DNA from: Planctomycetota bacterium
Lineage (GTDB): Bacteria; Planctomycetota; Planctomycetia; Pirellulales; Lacipirellulaceae
Direction of reading: 5' to 3'
Length of the DNA: 64,000 nt
Assembly (NCBI GenBank): GCA_024278955.1
Contig: JAJRSE010000119.1
Location: forward strand, 1 to 64,000
In this document: in pieces, positions 27,675 to 36,750 of the stretch
How positions within the stretch are numbered: the stretch's first letter is position 1
Layout of the letters: the number at the start of each line of letters is the position of its first letter
Program-made: the position numbers and the translations under genes
The notes under the pieces: model-generated
What the model was told of the DNA's origin: nothing
The model's database searches: none
What the model saw: only the letters and a program-made list of their open reading frames with translations

Positions 27675-28031
27675 ATGCGTCGCACCCTACTTGGCATCTT
27701 GGCTTTGAGCTTTCTCTCGGTAGCCGGCGGTATCTTTTTGCGAGGGTCCGCCAGCGACTACACTTTGGTGCTAAGCGTTTGCCTGCGAATGGGTTTGGTG
27801 CTGGGGGCCTTGTGGTTGGCCTTTGACCAAGTCCATGACATGATCCGACGGACACCTCCTTGGGTCATGGGAGGAATTGCACTCGGGATGATCGTGGTTG
27901 TTGTGCGGCCAAGGGCAATTCTTGCCGTGGCACCGCTACTGGCAGGCGCCGCGGCCCTCCATTGGCTCGGCCAGCTCTTAAAGCCGACGCCAACCTCAAA
28001 GAAAAAGCCCCCGAACCGGCGCTCGTCCTGA
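27675..28031 (+). CDS. small multi-pass membrane protein
   Basis: 118 residues with three or four hydrophobic helices (LLGILALSFLSVAGGIFL, VLSVCLRMGLVLGALWLAF, WVMGGIALGMIVVVV, AILAVAPLLAGAAALHWL) and a basic tail SKKKPPNRR. It follows glmS by 47 bp and precedes the FAH gene by 45 bp, so the three may be co-transcribed. I recognise no family; the composition is consistent with a real inner-membrane protein. Confidence 0.65.
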   Translation: MRRTLLGILALSFLSVAGGIFLRGSASDYTLVLSVCLRMGLVLGALWLAFDQVHDMIRRTPPWVMGGIALGMIVVVVRPRAILAVAPLLAGAAALHWLGQLLKPTPTSKKKPPNRRSS

Positions 28032-28076
28032 CCGTAGTTTCTCAAGAACGCCACCCCCTTATTCGAGTCAGAAAAT

Positions 28077-29009
28077 ATGAGAATTTGCCGCTTCCAGCGT
28101 AACAATCAGACGGAACCAGGCTTCTACCTCGACGACCATGCCGTGCCCTTGAGTTCGGCGACCCATTGGTCGGACGTCGAGCTTCCGGCAACCGACGAAC
28201 TCACCGAACTCTTGCCTGGCGGCGCACACCGCCAGATAGTTGAAACACTCCAAGATGCCTGGCAAGCCTTACCGCCAGAACGTCAAACAGAATTTCAGAT
28301 TCCGCTCGATAAGGTTCAGCTACAAACCCCCGTGGCAAACCCCGGAAAGCTTCTTCTGCTTGCAGGAAACTATTCAAAGCACATCCTGGAGCATGGCGGA
28401 CAAGCGGTTGAACGAGCCCAAACATTTCCCTACGTCTTTATGAAGCCCGTCGCCACGACGCTCACCCACCCCGGCGACCCCGTGAAGATTCCCGCCATGA
28501 GCCCCGACCACATCGACTGGGAAATCGAATTGGCTGTAGTGATCGGCCGAAAATGCTCTGCCGTAACCGAGGCCGAAGCCCTGAACTACGTCGCCGGCTA
28601 TACGGTCGTCAACGATATCTCGGACCGTAAGTTTCGTCCCTTTCCCGATCGCACCAAACGCGAGAAAGATACTTTCTTCGATTGGCTTCATGGCAAGTGG
28701 CACGATACCTTTTGTCCGATGGGTCCCTGCATTCTACCAGCAGACGAAGTGGCGGATCCCCAAGATTTGCAGCTAACGCTACGGCTTAACGGCGAAATAG
28801 AACAAAACGCTGGAACCAGCGAAATGGTCTTTCCTGTCGCAGCTATCATCGCGTTTATTTCTTCGGTCATGACCCTCCACCCCGGAGACATCATCTCGAC
28901 TGGCACTCCAGCTGGCGTTGGCAGCGCAAAAGGAAAATTTCTCAAGCCCGGCGACTTGCTCGAAGCCGAGATCAGCCGCATTGGTGTATTGAGGAACCCG
29001 GTTGAATAA
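28077..29009 (+). CDS. fumarylacetoacetate hydrolase-family enzyme
   Basis: 310 residues. The C-terminal two-thirds is an FAH domain: GNYSKHILEHG, PYVFMKPVATTLTHPGDPV, the metal site in HIDWEIELAVVIGRKC (E-x-E), YTVVNDISDRKF, and the end SSVMTLHPGDIISTGTPAGVGSA. FAH-family members include fumarylpyruvate hydrolase and oxaloacetate-type decarboxylases that cleave C-C bonds using Mg2+ or Mn2+. The sequence does not reveal the substrate. An N-terminal ~80 residues with a beta-rich arrangement is as in two-domain FAH proteins. It overlaps no neighbour and ends 16 bp before the convergent yraN gene. Confidence 0.88.
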   Translation: MRICRFQRNNQTEPGFYLDDHAVPLSSATHWSDVELPATDELTELLPGGAHRQIVETLQDAWQALPPERQTEFQIPLDKVQLQTPVANPGKLLLLAGNYSKHILEHGGQAVERAQTFPYVFMKPVATTLTHPGDPVKIPAMSPDHIDWEIELAVVIGRKCSAVTEAEALNYVAGYTVVNDISDRKFRPFPDRTKREKDTFFDWLHGKWHDTFCPMGPCILPADEVADPQDLQLTLRLNGEIEQNAGTSEMVFPVAAIIAFISSVMTLHPGDIISTGTPAGVGSAKGKFLKPGDLLEAEISRIGVLRNPVE

Positions 29010-29024
29010 AACCGCATGCTGCTT

Positions 29025-29453
29025 TCAACTAAAAAGCTGCCTGTGGCCTACCGGCGGAAAAGCGTTTTGGATGTGCCGAACGGTAGGATGCTTTTGACCC
29101 TCGGGCCAAACGACCTCAATGACGTCGAATCGGCTAGCATATTCCAGCAGCCGGTTGGCTTTCAGAAATGCCAGAGCAGCCCGCGTGAGCCGCGCTTGCC
29201 GCTTGGCGTCAACCGCTTCGGCTGGCTGACCTTTGGCGCGACTGCGGCGAGTTTTCACCTCAACAAAAACCACCGTCTGGCCTTCGACTGCCAGAATGTC
29301 AATTTCGCCATATCGCAACCGATAGCGAGTGTAGAGGATTTTATAACCAAGTCGACGAAGATACCGAGCGGCATATTTTTCGCCGCGTTCTCCGAGCGAG
29401 AGCGGACGAAACTGCTGCCGTAGCCAATCGGTAAGGAACACACACGCTCCCAC
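29025..29453 (-). CDS. yraN: YraN/UPF0102-family nuclease-like protein
   Basis: A 142-residue protein of the UPF0102 family, which has a Holliday-junction-resolvase-like fold. Typical marks are LGERGEKYAARYLRRLGYKIL, RYGEIDILAVEGQTVVFVEVKTRR (D and E/K of the PD-(D/E)XK core) and AVDAKRQARLTRAALAFL. Biochemical function is largely uncharacterised. Last of the ffh-rpsP-trmD-rplS-yraN run, 36 bp after rplS, a placement found in many bacteria. Confidence 0.9.
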   Translation of the reverse strand: MGACVFLTDWLRQQFRPLSLGERGEKYAARYLRRLGYKILYTRYRLRYGEIDILAVEGQTVVFVEVKTRRSRAKGQPAEAVDAKRQARLTRAALAFLKANRLLEYASRFDVIEVVWPEGQKHPTVRHIQNAFPPVGHRQLFS

Positions 29454-29489
29454 AGAACTGCAACCGTAAGAGAGCGAACCCGCTGCTTT

Positions 29490-29861
29490 TTAAGACTTGC
29501 TCTTCGTGCGTTCGACGCGGCGTTCTTTCAGGCGAACCGCCTTGCCAGAACGTTCGCGTAGGTAGAAAAGCTTTGCTCGACGGACAACACCGCTTCGCTT
29601 AACCTCAACCTTCGCAATCCGTGGCGAGTGAAGCGGGAACTTGCGTTCAACGCCCTGGCTAGCCACAATGCGCCGCACAGTGAACATCTCGCGAGTGCCC
29701 GACCCATTGCGCGCGATCACCACGCCGCTGAACACCTGGATGCGTTCTTTCTCGCCTTCCAGAATTCGGGTATGAACGTCGACCGTGTCGCCGACATCAA
29801 ATTTAGGCGGATTTTCGTTGAGGCTCACTTGCTCAACATGCTTCATTATCTCTTGGCTCAT
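29490..29861 (-). CDS. rplS: 50S ribosomal protein L19
   Basis: A 123-residue L19 with [63 protein letters not shown] and [11 protein letters not shown], the conserved core. L19 sits at the 30S-50S interface. Its ATG overlaps the trmD stop by 4 bp, so the two are translationally coupled. The C-terminus has a short basic extension (VERTKSKS). Confidence 0.97.
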   Translation of the reverse strand: MSQEIMKHVEQVSLNENPPKFDVGDTVDVHTRILEGEKERIQVFSGVVIARNGSGTREMFTVRRIVASQGVERKFPLHSPRIAKVEVKRSGVVRRAKLFYLRERSGKAVRLKERRVERTKSKS

Positions 29862-30565
29862 TTTGTCTTTCCTTTATTCTTATCGTCCAGTAGGTCGGAT
29901 CGACGCTGCTGGGTCCGCTCCAGGCTGTTTTTTTCTCTCCACCGGGCAATCGCGTTATGGTCGCCGCTTAGGAGTACTTCGGGTACTTCTAAGCCGCGGT
30001 ATTCGCGTGGTCGGGTGTATTGGGCATATTCCAACAAGCGGTTGCCTGTCGAAAACGAATCGAACCGACTACTGTCGGCATCTCCCAAAACCCCCGGCAC
30101 TAGCCGAATGGTTGTATCTATCATCATCATGGCAGCCACTTCGCCGCCGTTGAGTACGAAATCTCCCGCCGATATCTCATCCGGCTCAAGAATTTCGCTC
30201 ACTCGCTGGTCGAACCCTTCGTAGCGTCCACACAGCAAAACCAGCCGGTCGTGAGTCGCAAGCTCCTCGACAACCTTTTGATCCAATTTTCTTCCTTGAG
30301 GCGTCAACATGACCAGATGTCCGGGCTCGGAGCCCATCTGCTGGACCGCTTCGACACATTCAACCGTGGGCTCAGGCTTGAGTACCATGCCTGGGCCGCC
30401 ACCAAATGGCCGATCGTCGACACACTTATGTTTGTCGCGACTCCAGTCGCGAAGGTTATGTAGGTTAATTTCGACCAACGAGCGTTCGATCGCGAGCTTT
30501 AATAAACTCTGGGTCATGTAGCCAGAAAATATCTCTGGAAACAAGGTCAGCACATCGAATTGCAT
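29858..30565 (-). CDS. trmD: tRNA (guanine37-N1)-methyltransferase
   Basis: A 235-residue SPOUT methyltransferase that forms m1G37 in tRNAs with G at 36-37, preventing frameshifts. The knot region is visible as [27 protein letters not shown] and [15 protein letters not shown], then [16 protein letters not shown] and the C-terminal helical domain ending in [12 protein letters not shown]. The usual length is ~240. rimM, normally between rpsP and trmD, is absent; only ~33 bp separate the two genes. Confidence 0.97.
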   Translation of the reverse strand: MQFDVLTLFPEIFSGYMTQSLLKLAIERSLVEINLHNLRDWSRDKHKCVDDRPFGGGPGMVLKPEPTVECVEAVQQMGSEPGHLVMLTPQGRKLDQKVVEELATHDRLVLLCGRYEGFDQRVSEILEPDEISAGDFVLNGGEVAAMMMIDTTIRLVPGVLGDADSSRFDSFSTGNRLLEYAQYTRPREYRGLEVPEVLLSGDHNAIARWREKNSLERTQQRRSDLLDDKNKGKTK

Positions 30566-30598
30566 TGCTGGCCTAGACTCAGCTGGTTAAATTCACGT

Positions 30599-31120
30599 TC
30601 ACTCTTCCGACTTTGTAGCTTCTTCCGACTTCGGAGCTTCTTCGGTCGCAACCGCTTCTTCTGCTGCTGGCTTCGCTTCTGACGCGGCAGCTTCTTCTGC
30701 GACTGGTGCCTCTTCGGTCTTAGCAGCAGGGGCTGCGGCTTCCTCGGGCTTTGCTTCTTCGGCCTTCGCTTCTTCAGCCTTCTTCGGCATCGAAGCAGGT
30801 GCGCCTGGATCGACGATTGCTTGGGGAGCAGCAAGACGCTCAAGCGCTTCTTCCTGTTGCTTCACATGCGTCCCGTCCGTGCCGTATTTTTTGATCAAAA
30901 TCGCGCACTTTTCCGACGGCTGAGCACCCACACTGAGCCAATAATCGACTCGCTCTTTGTCGAAAACTGCCCGGGCATCGGTCTCTTTGATGCTCGTGTC
31001 GTAGGTTCCAAGTTCTTCGATCGGGCGTCCATCCCGCGGCGCATGCCGATCGAATGCACACATGCGATAGAAGGGGCGATGAGTACGGCCCATCTTTTTC
31101 ATGCGAATTCTTACTGCCAC
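30599..31120 (-). CDS. rpsP: 30S ribosomal protein S16 with long acidic Ala/Glu tail
   Basis: A 173-residue protein. Residues 1-~95 are S16 (VAVRIRMKKMGRTHRPFYRM, DRHAPRDGRPIEELGTYD, RVDYWLSVGAQPSE). The rest is a low-complexity Lys/Ala/Glu/Pro tail (AEEAKPEEAAAPAA and similar) with no S16 counterpart; most bacterial S16 is 80-90 residues. The start is a GTG at 31120 with GAGGAG close upstream, matching the usual MAVRIR N-terminus; the frame continues to 31225 but that part is not S16. It is followed by trmD and preceded by ffh at 122 bp. The tail is probably disordered. Confidence 0.95.
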   Translation of the reverse strand: MAVRIRMKKMGRTHRPFYRMCAFDRHAPRDGRPIEELGTYDTSIKETDARAVFDKERVDYWLSVGAQPSEKCAILIKKYGTDGTHVKQQEEALERLAAPQAIVDPGAPASMPKKAEEAKAEEAKPEEAAAPAAKTEEAPVAEEAAASEAKPAAEEAVATEEAPKSEEATKSEE

Positions 31121-31241
31121 GTAGTTCTCCTCACTGGCTTGGTATTTAGTCGTCTCAGACGATATACGAATCGCACATTCTCGCAGAAAGTGGGGGACTC
31201 TTGCAAGGGGCAAAACGTAGTTCACTCAGCCATTCTACCGC

Positions 31242-32717
31242 CTAGCTCCGTTTTTCGCGTTTTCGTCGACGCAGCTCTTTTTCCCGCTGTTTCTTGAGTT
31301 TGGCCTTCTCTTTTGGGTTCAGACGCTTGCCTGTCCCCAGCTTTTTCTTTGAAATCCCATTCGGATCTGTCATCGAAGCCTGCATCTCGCGGACCATTTT
31401 CATCCGCTCTCGCATCCCCTTGCCCGCCATTTGCGTCATCATTTGGGCCATTACGTCGAACTGCTTGACCAGCTCGTTTACTTCGCTCGGCTCGACCCCC
31501 GACCCCGCAGCAATCCGGCGCCGACGGCTCTGGTCGATCACTTTCGTCGGATTACGCCGTTCTGCGGCAGTCATCGAGTCGATGATGCCGAACATCCGTT
31601 TCATGTCCTGCTCAGGATCAACATCGCCCATCGAGTCGGCCAAGTTACCCATACCCGGAATCATGCCCATCACTTTCTGCATGGGTCCCAGCTTGGTAAT
31701 CTGGGAGAGCTGCTTCTTGAAGTCGTCGAGCGTGAACTCGCCCTTCATCATCTTCTCTTCTTGGGCTCGCATCTCGTCGGCGTCAAATTCTTGCTGCGCC
31801 TTTTCGACCAAGCTAAGCATGTCGCCCTGGCCCAAAATCCGGCCTGCCAGACGGTCGGGATGAAATTCTTCGAGAGCGTCCAGGTGCTCGCCCGTGCCGA
31901 TAAACTTCACCGGCACACCGGTTACCTGCTTCACCGAAAGAGCCGCCCCCCCGCGGGCGTCGCCATCGAGCTTGGTAATAATAACGCCATCCAGCTCCAA
32001 AGCCTCGTTAAACACCTTGGCGCTGTTGACCGCGTCTTGCCCTGTCATGCCGTCGACAACCAGATAAACCTGGTTTGGGTTACACTGCCGATCGACGCGC
32101 TCGAGCTGTTTCATCAACTCGTCGTCGACGTGCAATCGTCCCGCCGTATCGAGAATCACGACATCCGCTCCAAGCTTCTTCGCTTGCTTCACCGCAGCGT
32201 TACATACTTTGACGGGATCTTGTTCCCCTCGATCAGAAAAAACCGGGATATCAAGCTGCTCGCCGAGCACATGCAACTGGTCAATCGCGGCAGGACGCTG
32301 AAGGTCGGCGGCAACCAACAGGGGCGAACGTCCGCTGGCCTTCAACCACCTGCCGAGCTTACCGCAGGTGGTTGTCTTACCAGACCCCTGAAGCCCGCAC
32401 ATCATGAGCACCGAAACTTCGGTCTTGCTCTTCAGGTGCATCGAATGGTCGACCGGGCCCATCAGCTGGACCAGCTCTTGGTACACGATGCCTACGATCT
32501 GTTCGCTAGGGTTGAGCGATTTAAGAACTTTTTCGCCAACCGCCTGCTCGGTCACACGAGTCATAAACCCGCGAACCACGTCGAAGCTCACATCGGCTTC
32601 GAGAAGCGATTTCTCAACCAGCTTGAGCCCCTCGCGCATATTCGATTCGGTCATCTTCCCTTGACCGCGAATCGACTTAAAAGCGGAGGAGAGTCCGTTC
32701 TGCAGGGCTTCAAACAT
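31242..32717 (-). CDS. ffh: signal recognition particle protein Ffh
   Basis: A 491-residue SRP GTPase that targets nascent membrane proteins. The N domain is followed by the G domain with [15 protein letters not shown] (P loop), [31 protein letters not shown] and [26 protein letters not shown]. The M domain has [42 protein letters not shown] and [24 protein letters not shown], with methionines for signal-sequence binding, ending in a basic tail. First gene of the translation cluster; upstream are only the 12-bp tandem repeats before the AAA ATPase gene. Confidence 0.97.
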   Translation of the reverse strand: MFEALQNGLSSAFKSIRGQGKMTESNMREGLKLVEKSLLEADVSFDVVRGFMTRVTEQAVGEKVLKSLNPSEQIVGIVYQELVQLMGPVDHSMHLKSKTEVSVLMMCGLQGSGKTTTCGKLGRWLKASGRSPLLVAADLQRPAAIDQLHVLGEQLDIPVFSDRGEQDPVKVCNAAVKQAKKLGADVVILDTAGRLHVDDELMKQLERVDRQCNPNQVYLVVDGMTGQDAVNSAKVFNEALELDGVIITKLDGDARGGAALSVKQVTGVPVKFIGTGEHLDALEEFHPDRLAGRILGQGDMLSLVEKAQQEFDADEMRAQEEKMMKGEFTLDDFKKQLSQITKLGPMQKVMGMIPGMGNLADSMGDVDPEQDMKRMFGIIDSMTAAERRNPTKVIDQSRRRRIAAGSGVEPSEVNELVKQFDVMAQMMTQMAGKGMRERMKMVREMQASMTDPNGISKKKLGTGKRLNPKEKAKLKKQREKELRRRKREKRS

Positions 32718-32872
32718 AGAGGGTCACCGGTTTTCTAAGTGGACAATCCCCACCAAAGTGGGGACCGAAAGATCAATCCGGCATTCTAACGGATTAAGCA
32801 GCCCCCAAGCAATGCACCCCTCCCACCTACACAACAGACGGCCAGCCACTGCTGTCCGCCCCCCCCAAAAAA

Positions 32873-32920
32873 AAGAAGCCCCCGAAGAAGCCCCCGAAGA
32901 AGCCCCCGAAGAAGCCCCCG
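32873..32920. repeat. 12-bp tandem repeat, four perfect units
   Basis: AAGAAGCCCCCG repeats exactly four times in the 386-bp gap between ffh and the AAA ATPase gene. The gap otherwise shows a C-run/A-run and no gene. Open frames through the repeat (Pro/Glu or Ser/Gly/Ala) look like translated minisatellite, not proteins. Confidence 0.85.
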
Positions 32921-33103
32921 CAATACCAGCAAAACACAAACAACCCCAAGTCCAGCTAAGTAAGTTGGGGCTCATAGCACCTTCCAGCAACTGCCTCCTG
33001 GACAACCCCCGAAACATACCCCATGAACCTATAGGGGATGTTCTGCCTTGATTTTCCGACGAGATCTCTCTCCTGGAATTCCACTCATTCTGCACGAGCC
33101 CAT

Positions 33104-34468
33104 ATGTCTGACAATCTTCTCAACTCAGCACCATCTCCCTCGGCCCTGTTCGGCGAGCTCCCCTCAAGCGTATCGGGCGTCTCCGACTCGGAGAGGGAAA
33201 ACGAAAAAGCCTCGGCCCCAACGAGATTTGTACCCGAAGAACCCCAATCGCTGGCCGATCTAGGACTAAGCCAGTCCGACTTAGAATCCTTGGCCCTCAA
33301 GCTACTCCTCTATCGGGGCACCATGAGCGGCCGTGCAATCGCCGACCATCTGCGACTGCCTCGACAAATTGTTGTTGGTACGCTCGAAGCATTGCGAGGA
33401 GAACTCCTAATCTCGATTAAGGGCGCCTCGGGCCTCGAAGATTACACATTTCAGCTGACCGAAGCGGGCGACGACCGTGCTCATCGCTTGGCCAAGCAGT
33501 GTACCTACAGCGGTGTTGCTCCCGTGCCACTCGAAGCCTACGTCGACGGCGTCCGTCGTCAATCGTTGCAGGAAAGTCGATTGACGCTAGAGCGACTCCA
33601 AGAGACGTTCCGCGATTTGCGACTCTCCAACACCCTGGTAAGCCAACTGGGCCAAGCCATCAACGACGGTCGAGGTCTGTTCCTGTATGGACCTCCCGGC
33701 AATGGAAAAACAAGCGTCTCGGAGCTGGTCGTCAACTCGTTTGGCGAGTTCGTTTGGATTCCTCAGACTATCACGATCGATGGTGAACTTATACGGCTCT
33801 ACGATCCGCGCAGCCACCACGCGGTAGACATCCCCGAACTACAACAAGCCAAATTCGATCGCCGTTGGATCTTGATTCATCGCCCGACCATCGTCGTCGG
33901 CGGAGAGCTCACCATGGAGCAGCTCGATCTGCAATTCAACGAACAGACCGGTATCTGCGAAGCCTCGGTACAAATGCGGGCCAATTGCGGCGCACTTGTG
34001 ATCGACGATTTCGGACGCCAACGTATGCCGACCACCGAACTACTCAATCGGCTCATTGTGCCGATGGAAAAACATCTCGACTATCTCAATCTATCCAGCG
34101 GTCGTCAGGTTTCGGTGCCGTTCGACGTGCTGCTTGTATTCTCGACCAACCTCGAGCCAAGCGACTTAGTTGACGAAGCTTTTTTGAGGCGGATTCCGTA
34201 CAAAATCGAAGTCGGCAGCCCCGACGAAGCCGATTTCCAAAGCCTCTTCATCGAACTAGCGGAAAACATGGGCTGCCAATGCGAAGAATCGTCGCTCGAC
34301 TACCTCCTTGAAACGCACTACCGCCCAACCAATCGTCCACTACGCTACTGCCACCCACGCGACCTACTACGACAGATCCGGAACTTCTGTGAGTTTCACA
34401 ATCAAAAGCTCGAAGTAACGCCCGAAACTCTCGACGTCGCCGTAAGAAACTACTTCGCAGGGCTGTAG
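33104..34468 (+). CDS. AAA-type ATPase with N-terminal winged helix, function unknown
   Basis: 454 residues. A disordered start (~1-50) is followed by a helical/winged region (LSQSDLESLALKLLLYRGTMSGRAIADHLRLPRQIVVGTLEALRG, ~65-105). The AAA module has Walker A GPPGNGKT (196-203), Walker B LVIDDFGRQ, sensor 1 FSTN and a probable arginine finger in FLRRIPYKIE, then a small helical lid. The ATG at 33104 is used because the frame upstream to 33038 gives an unlikely N-terminus. It has no operon partner. The winged helix suggests nucleic-acid or partner binding; no named family is clear to me. It reads intact and well conserved in its catalytic motifs. Confidence 0.85.
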   Translation: MSDNLLNSAPSPSALFGELPSSVSGVSDSERENEKASAPTRFVPEEPQSLADLGLSQSDLESLALKLLLYRGTMSGRAIADHLRLPRQIVVGTLEALRGELLISIKGASGLEDYTFQLTEAGDDRAHRLAKQCTYSGVAPVPLEAYVDGVRRQSLQESRLTLERLQETFRDLRLSNTLVSQLGQAINDGRGLFLYGPPGNGKTSVSELVVNSFGEFVWIPQTITIDGELIRLYDPRSHHAVDIPELQQAKFDRRWILIHRPTIVVGGELTMEQLDLQFNEQTGICEASVQMRANCGALVIDDFGRQRMPTTELLNRLIVPMEKHLDYLNLSSGRQVSVPFDVLLVFSTNLEPSDLVDEAFLRRIPYKIEVGSPDEADFQSLFIELAENMGCQCEESSLDYLLETHYRPTNRPLRYCHPRDLLRQIRNFCEFHNQKLEVTPETLDVAVRNYFAGL

Positions 34469-34658
34469 TTAGCTTATCCCAAGAGCAATGCCGTTGCGAA
34501 AGTTAAGGCAAAGGTAACTAGCGAAACGTAAGCAGCCTTTGGATCAACTTGCCCATATGAATCTCCAAAACCAAATCGGGGACCGAGGCGTTTCATGTGC
34601 CGATTTGCCACGGGGTTCCTCTAGCCCATCATTCGAGCTTCGTCATTACTTCCCTGAA

Positions 34659-35315
34659 TCATCTTTCATTCACGAACGGATTCCCGCGTTTTTCTCTGCC
34701 GATCGTTGTCGTTGGTCCGTGACCTGGTAGCACGACCGTGTCGTCGGCAAGTGGGTACAGTTTTTCGCGAATCGATTTTTCAAGTACCTCAAAGCTGCAA
34801 CCTGGCAGATCGGTTCGTCCTACGCTGCCTGCAAACAAAACGTCGCCCCCAAAAACCTGAATCGGAGTTAGCTCGCTAGCGACAAACACCACATGCCCCG
34901 ACGAATGTCCAGGCGTCTCGCGTACTTCAAAACGAAAACCGGCAAACTCCACCACCTGGCCCTCCACGACCGTTTGATCGGCAGGCGGGCTTGTGAGCGA
35001 GACGCCAAAGCCGGCCGAGAGATTTTCTACCGGGTCGGTAAGCTTAGTCGCGTCGCCTTCGCCGATAATAAGTGGCGCATCGGGCCATAGCCCCTTCAGC
35101 GCACCGTTGCCCGCAATATGATCGGCGTGGCCATGGGTACAAAGTATCGCTGCTAGCGTGAGATTTCGCTCCTGAATCGCCTCGATAATCAAATCCGGGT
35201 CAAGCCCCGGGTCGAAGACCACGCAGTCGTCTCTCGACGGGAGATAGGCAAGATAGGCATTTTCTTCAAAGGCCGCGGACGTAATCGTCACGAACGACGC
35301 ACCAGATTTTTCCAT
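34659..35315 (-). CDS. MBL-fold metallo-hydrolase (glyoxalase II-like)
   Basis: A 218-residue metallo-beta-lactamase fold. The metal site is THGHADH (HxHxDH, ~residues 65-71), with further ligands in PGHSSGHVVF and the late PGHGPTTTIG. It resembles small glyoxalase II-like or persulfide dioxygenase-like hydrolases; the substrate is not readable. The ATG at 35315 has AGGGA upstream and gives the domain's usual start (SFVTITSAAFEENAYLA); a frame to 35369 adds an unlikely basic extension. It diverges from the DUF1571 gene. Confidence 0.85.
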   Translation of the reverse strand: MEKSGASFVTITSAAFEENAYLAYLPSRDDCVVFDPGLDPDLIIEAIQERNLTLAAILCTHGHADHIAGNGALKGLWPDAPLIIGEGDATKLTDPVENLSAGFGVSLTSPPADQTVVEGQVVEFAGFRFEVRETPGHSSGHVVFVASELTPIQVFGGDVLFAGSVGRTDLPGCSFEVLEKSIREKLYPLADDTVVLPGHGPTTTIGREKRGNPFVNER

Positions 35316-35690
35316 TTTCGATGATTCCCTACTTCTTTCGGGGGGCTCGTCACACGCCTCTGCCCTCATGGTGACAAAGAATCCGATTGCGTAGAGACGA
35401 CGTCCTGAATCGAAGATTGTAATTGTTTCTGTTACGACCGGCGATAGTTACCCATAGACAGTCCCGCCTCGATTTGCCTCTTTCCTTTTTTGGTCTACCC
35501 ACGAAGCATCAAGCAAGGTCGCCTTGTGTGCGCGGCCCTAGTGGTATACCGTTTGCAGGGAATAATCCCATTTATCTGCATCAGATCGCGGATGCAAGCA
35601 TGGTAAAAGATAGTGCTCGACTCGGTTTTGCTGGATTTTAGTCTCAGCATTGCTTAGTCTTTAGATGGTGCAAGCCTTCCTAGGAGTAGA
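35316..35690. other. divergent intergenic region upstream of DUF1571
   Basis: About 375 bp with no convincing gene. The only clear element is AGGAG just before the ATG at 35691. I find no palindrome or known riboswitch here. Confidence 0.35.
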
Positions 35691-36614
35691 ATGATGATGC
35701 GAAGGACCTCGTTAATCGTAAGCCCGGCTGCGGTTGCCCTGCTAGTTGTAGCGGCGAACTTCCTCTCTCAAGGATCCTCGGCACAGGCCGAGCCGGTCAG
35801 TGGACTGACCCAACCAATCTTCCGCGTGGCCCTTGAAGAGCCGCTCGGAACCGCGCCCAAAGTCGCAACGCGCATCGCAGTGGCCTCAGCACCGCTGCCC
35901 TTCGATCTCACGCAGCGAGCAGGCGAACATCCATTGATGCCCGCTCTTCGTATGGCAAAAGAAAGTTTGCAACATCTCGATGCCAACATTCCTGGCTATA
36001 GCGCGATCTTGCGTAAGCAAGAGCGTATCGATGGCGAGCTGATGGGCGAGGAAATCGCGTTTGTCAAAGTGCGTCACAATCCCTTTTCAGTTCACATGTA
36101 CTTCCTGAGTCCCTGCAAAGGTCGCGAGTGTCTCTACAAGGATCTTCCCGGGGGCCTAAAGGGCAAGCTCGTCGCCCGCGATTGTGGCTGGAAACGCCGT
36201 ATTGGTGCTATCGAACTCGACCCCGAAGGTACGTTGGCGATGAAGGGTCAAAAGTATCCTATCATGAAGCTAGGCATTCGCGGACTCACGACCGAGCTTA
36301 TTGATGTCGCCACGAACGACGTGAACTTTAGCGAGTGCGAAGTCCAGACATTCCAAAACAAGATCAACAAGCGGCCGGTAACCCAGCTTGTGGTTACCCA
36401 TCCGACAGAGCGTCGCAACTTCCGATTTTACAAAGCCGAAGTCTTTATCGACAACGAGTTGCGAGTCCCAATCCGCTACGCTGCCTACAAGTGGCCAAAA
36501 ACGCCCGGTGGTCCAGCACCGCTTGAAGAATCTTACACTTACCTCAACGTGAAAGTGCTCGACAATCTTACGGACGCTGATTTCGACAAAAGCAATCCAA
36601 AGATCTTCAAGTAG
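35691..36614 (+). CDS. DUF1571-containing exported protein
   Basis: 307 residues, with a signal peptide (SLIVSPAAVALLVVAANFLSQGSSAQA) and then a DUF1571 domain (~75-300): HLDANIPGYSAILRKQERIDGELMGEEIAFVKVRHNPFSVHMYFLSP, then TYLNVKVLDNLTDADFD at the end. DUF1571 proteins are common in planctomycetes and have no proven function; the fold resembles LolA-like lipid carriers in general, which is inference. Located in the periplasm. The start is set by AGGAG 6-10 nt upstream. A strong terminator follows. Confidence 0.88.
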   Translation: MMMRRTSLIVSPAAVALLVVAANFLSQGSSAQAEPVSGLTQPIFRVALEEPLGTAPKVATRIAVASAPLPFDLTQRAGEHPLMPALRMAKESLQHLDANIPGYSAILRKQERIDGELMGEEIAFVKVRHNPFSVHMYFLSPCKGRECLYKDLPGGLKGKLVARDCGWKRRIGAIELDPEGTLAMKGQKYPIMKLGIRGLTTELIDVATNDVNFSECEVQTFQNKINKRPVTQLVVTHPTERRNFRFYKAEVFIDNELRVPIRYAAYKWPKTPGGPAPLEESYTYLNVKVLDNLTDADFDKSNPKIFK

Positions 36615-36640
36615 CGATCTCTGTTGGCATGCAAAAAATC

Positions 36641-36675
36641 AAAAAAGCCCCGGTCCAAACGCCGGGGCTTTTTTA
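36641..36675. terminator. bidirectional intrinsic terminator
   Basis: A run of six A, stem AAGCCCCGG / CCGGGGCTT with an 8-nt loop, then a run of T. It serves the DUF1571 gene and, on the other strand, the convergent sugar transferase ending at 36751. Confidence 0.9.
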
Positions 36676-36750
36676 ATGAAATCGTTCTACTTTGATCCTG
36701 CGCCAAGGTGCCTTCTCTTCCTTGCAAATTCCCGGGCAAGAAAGTGCGAA

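Noticed and set aside
31431-32738. A 435-codon open frame antisense to ffh
   Set aside because: It mirrors Ffh; composition is His/Leu/Arg-rich with no domain, and Ffh is unmistakable.
32724-33095. Ser/Gly/Ala-repeat protein from the minisatellite
   Set aside because: The only repetitive part is the translated 12-bp repeat, with no credible start and no domain.
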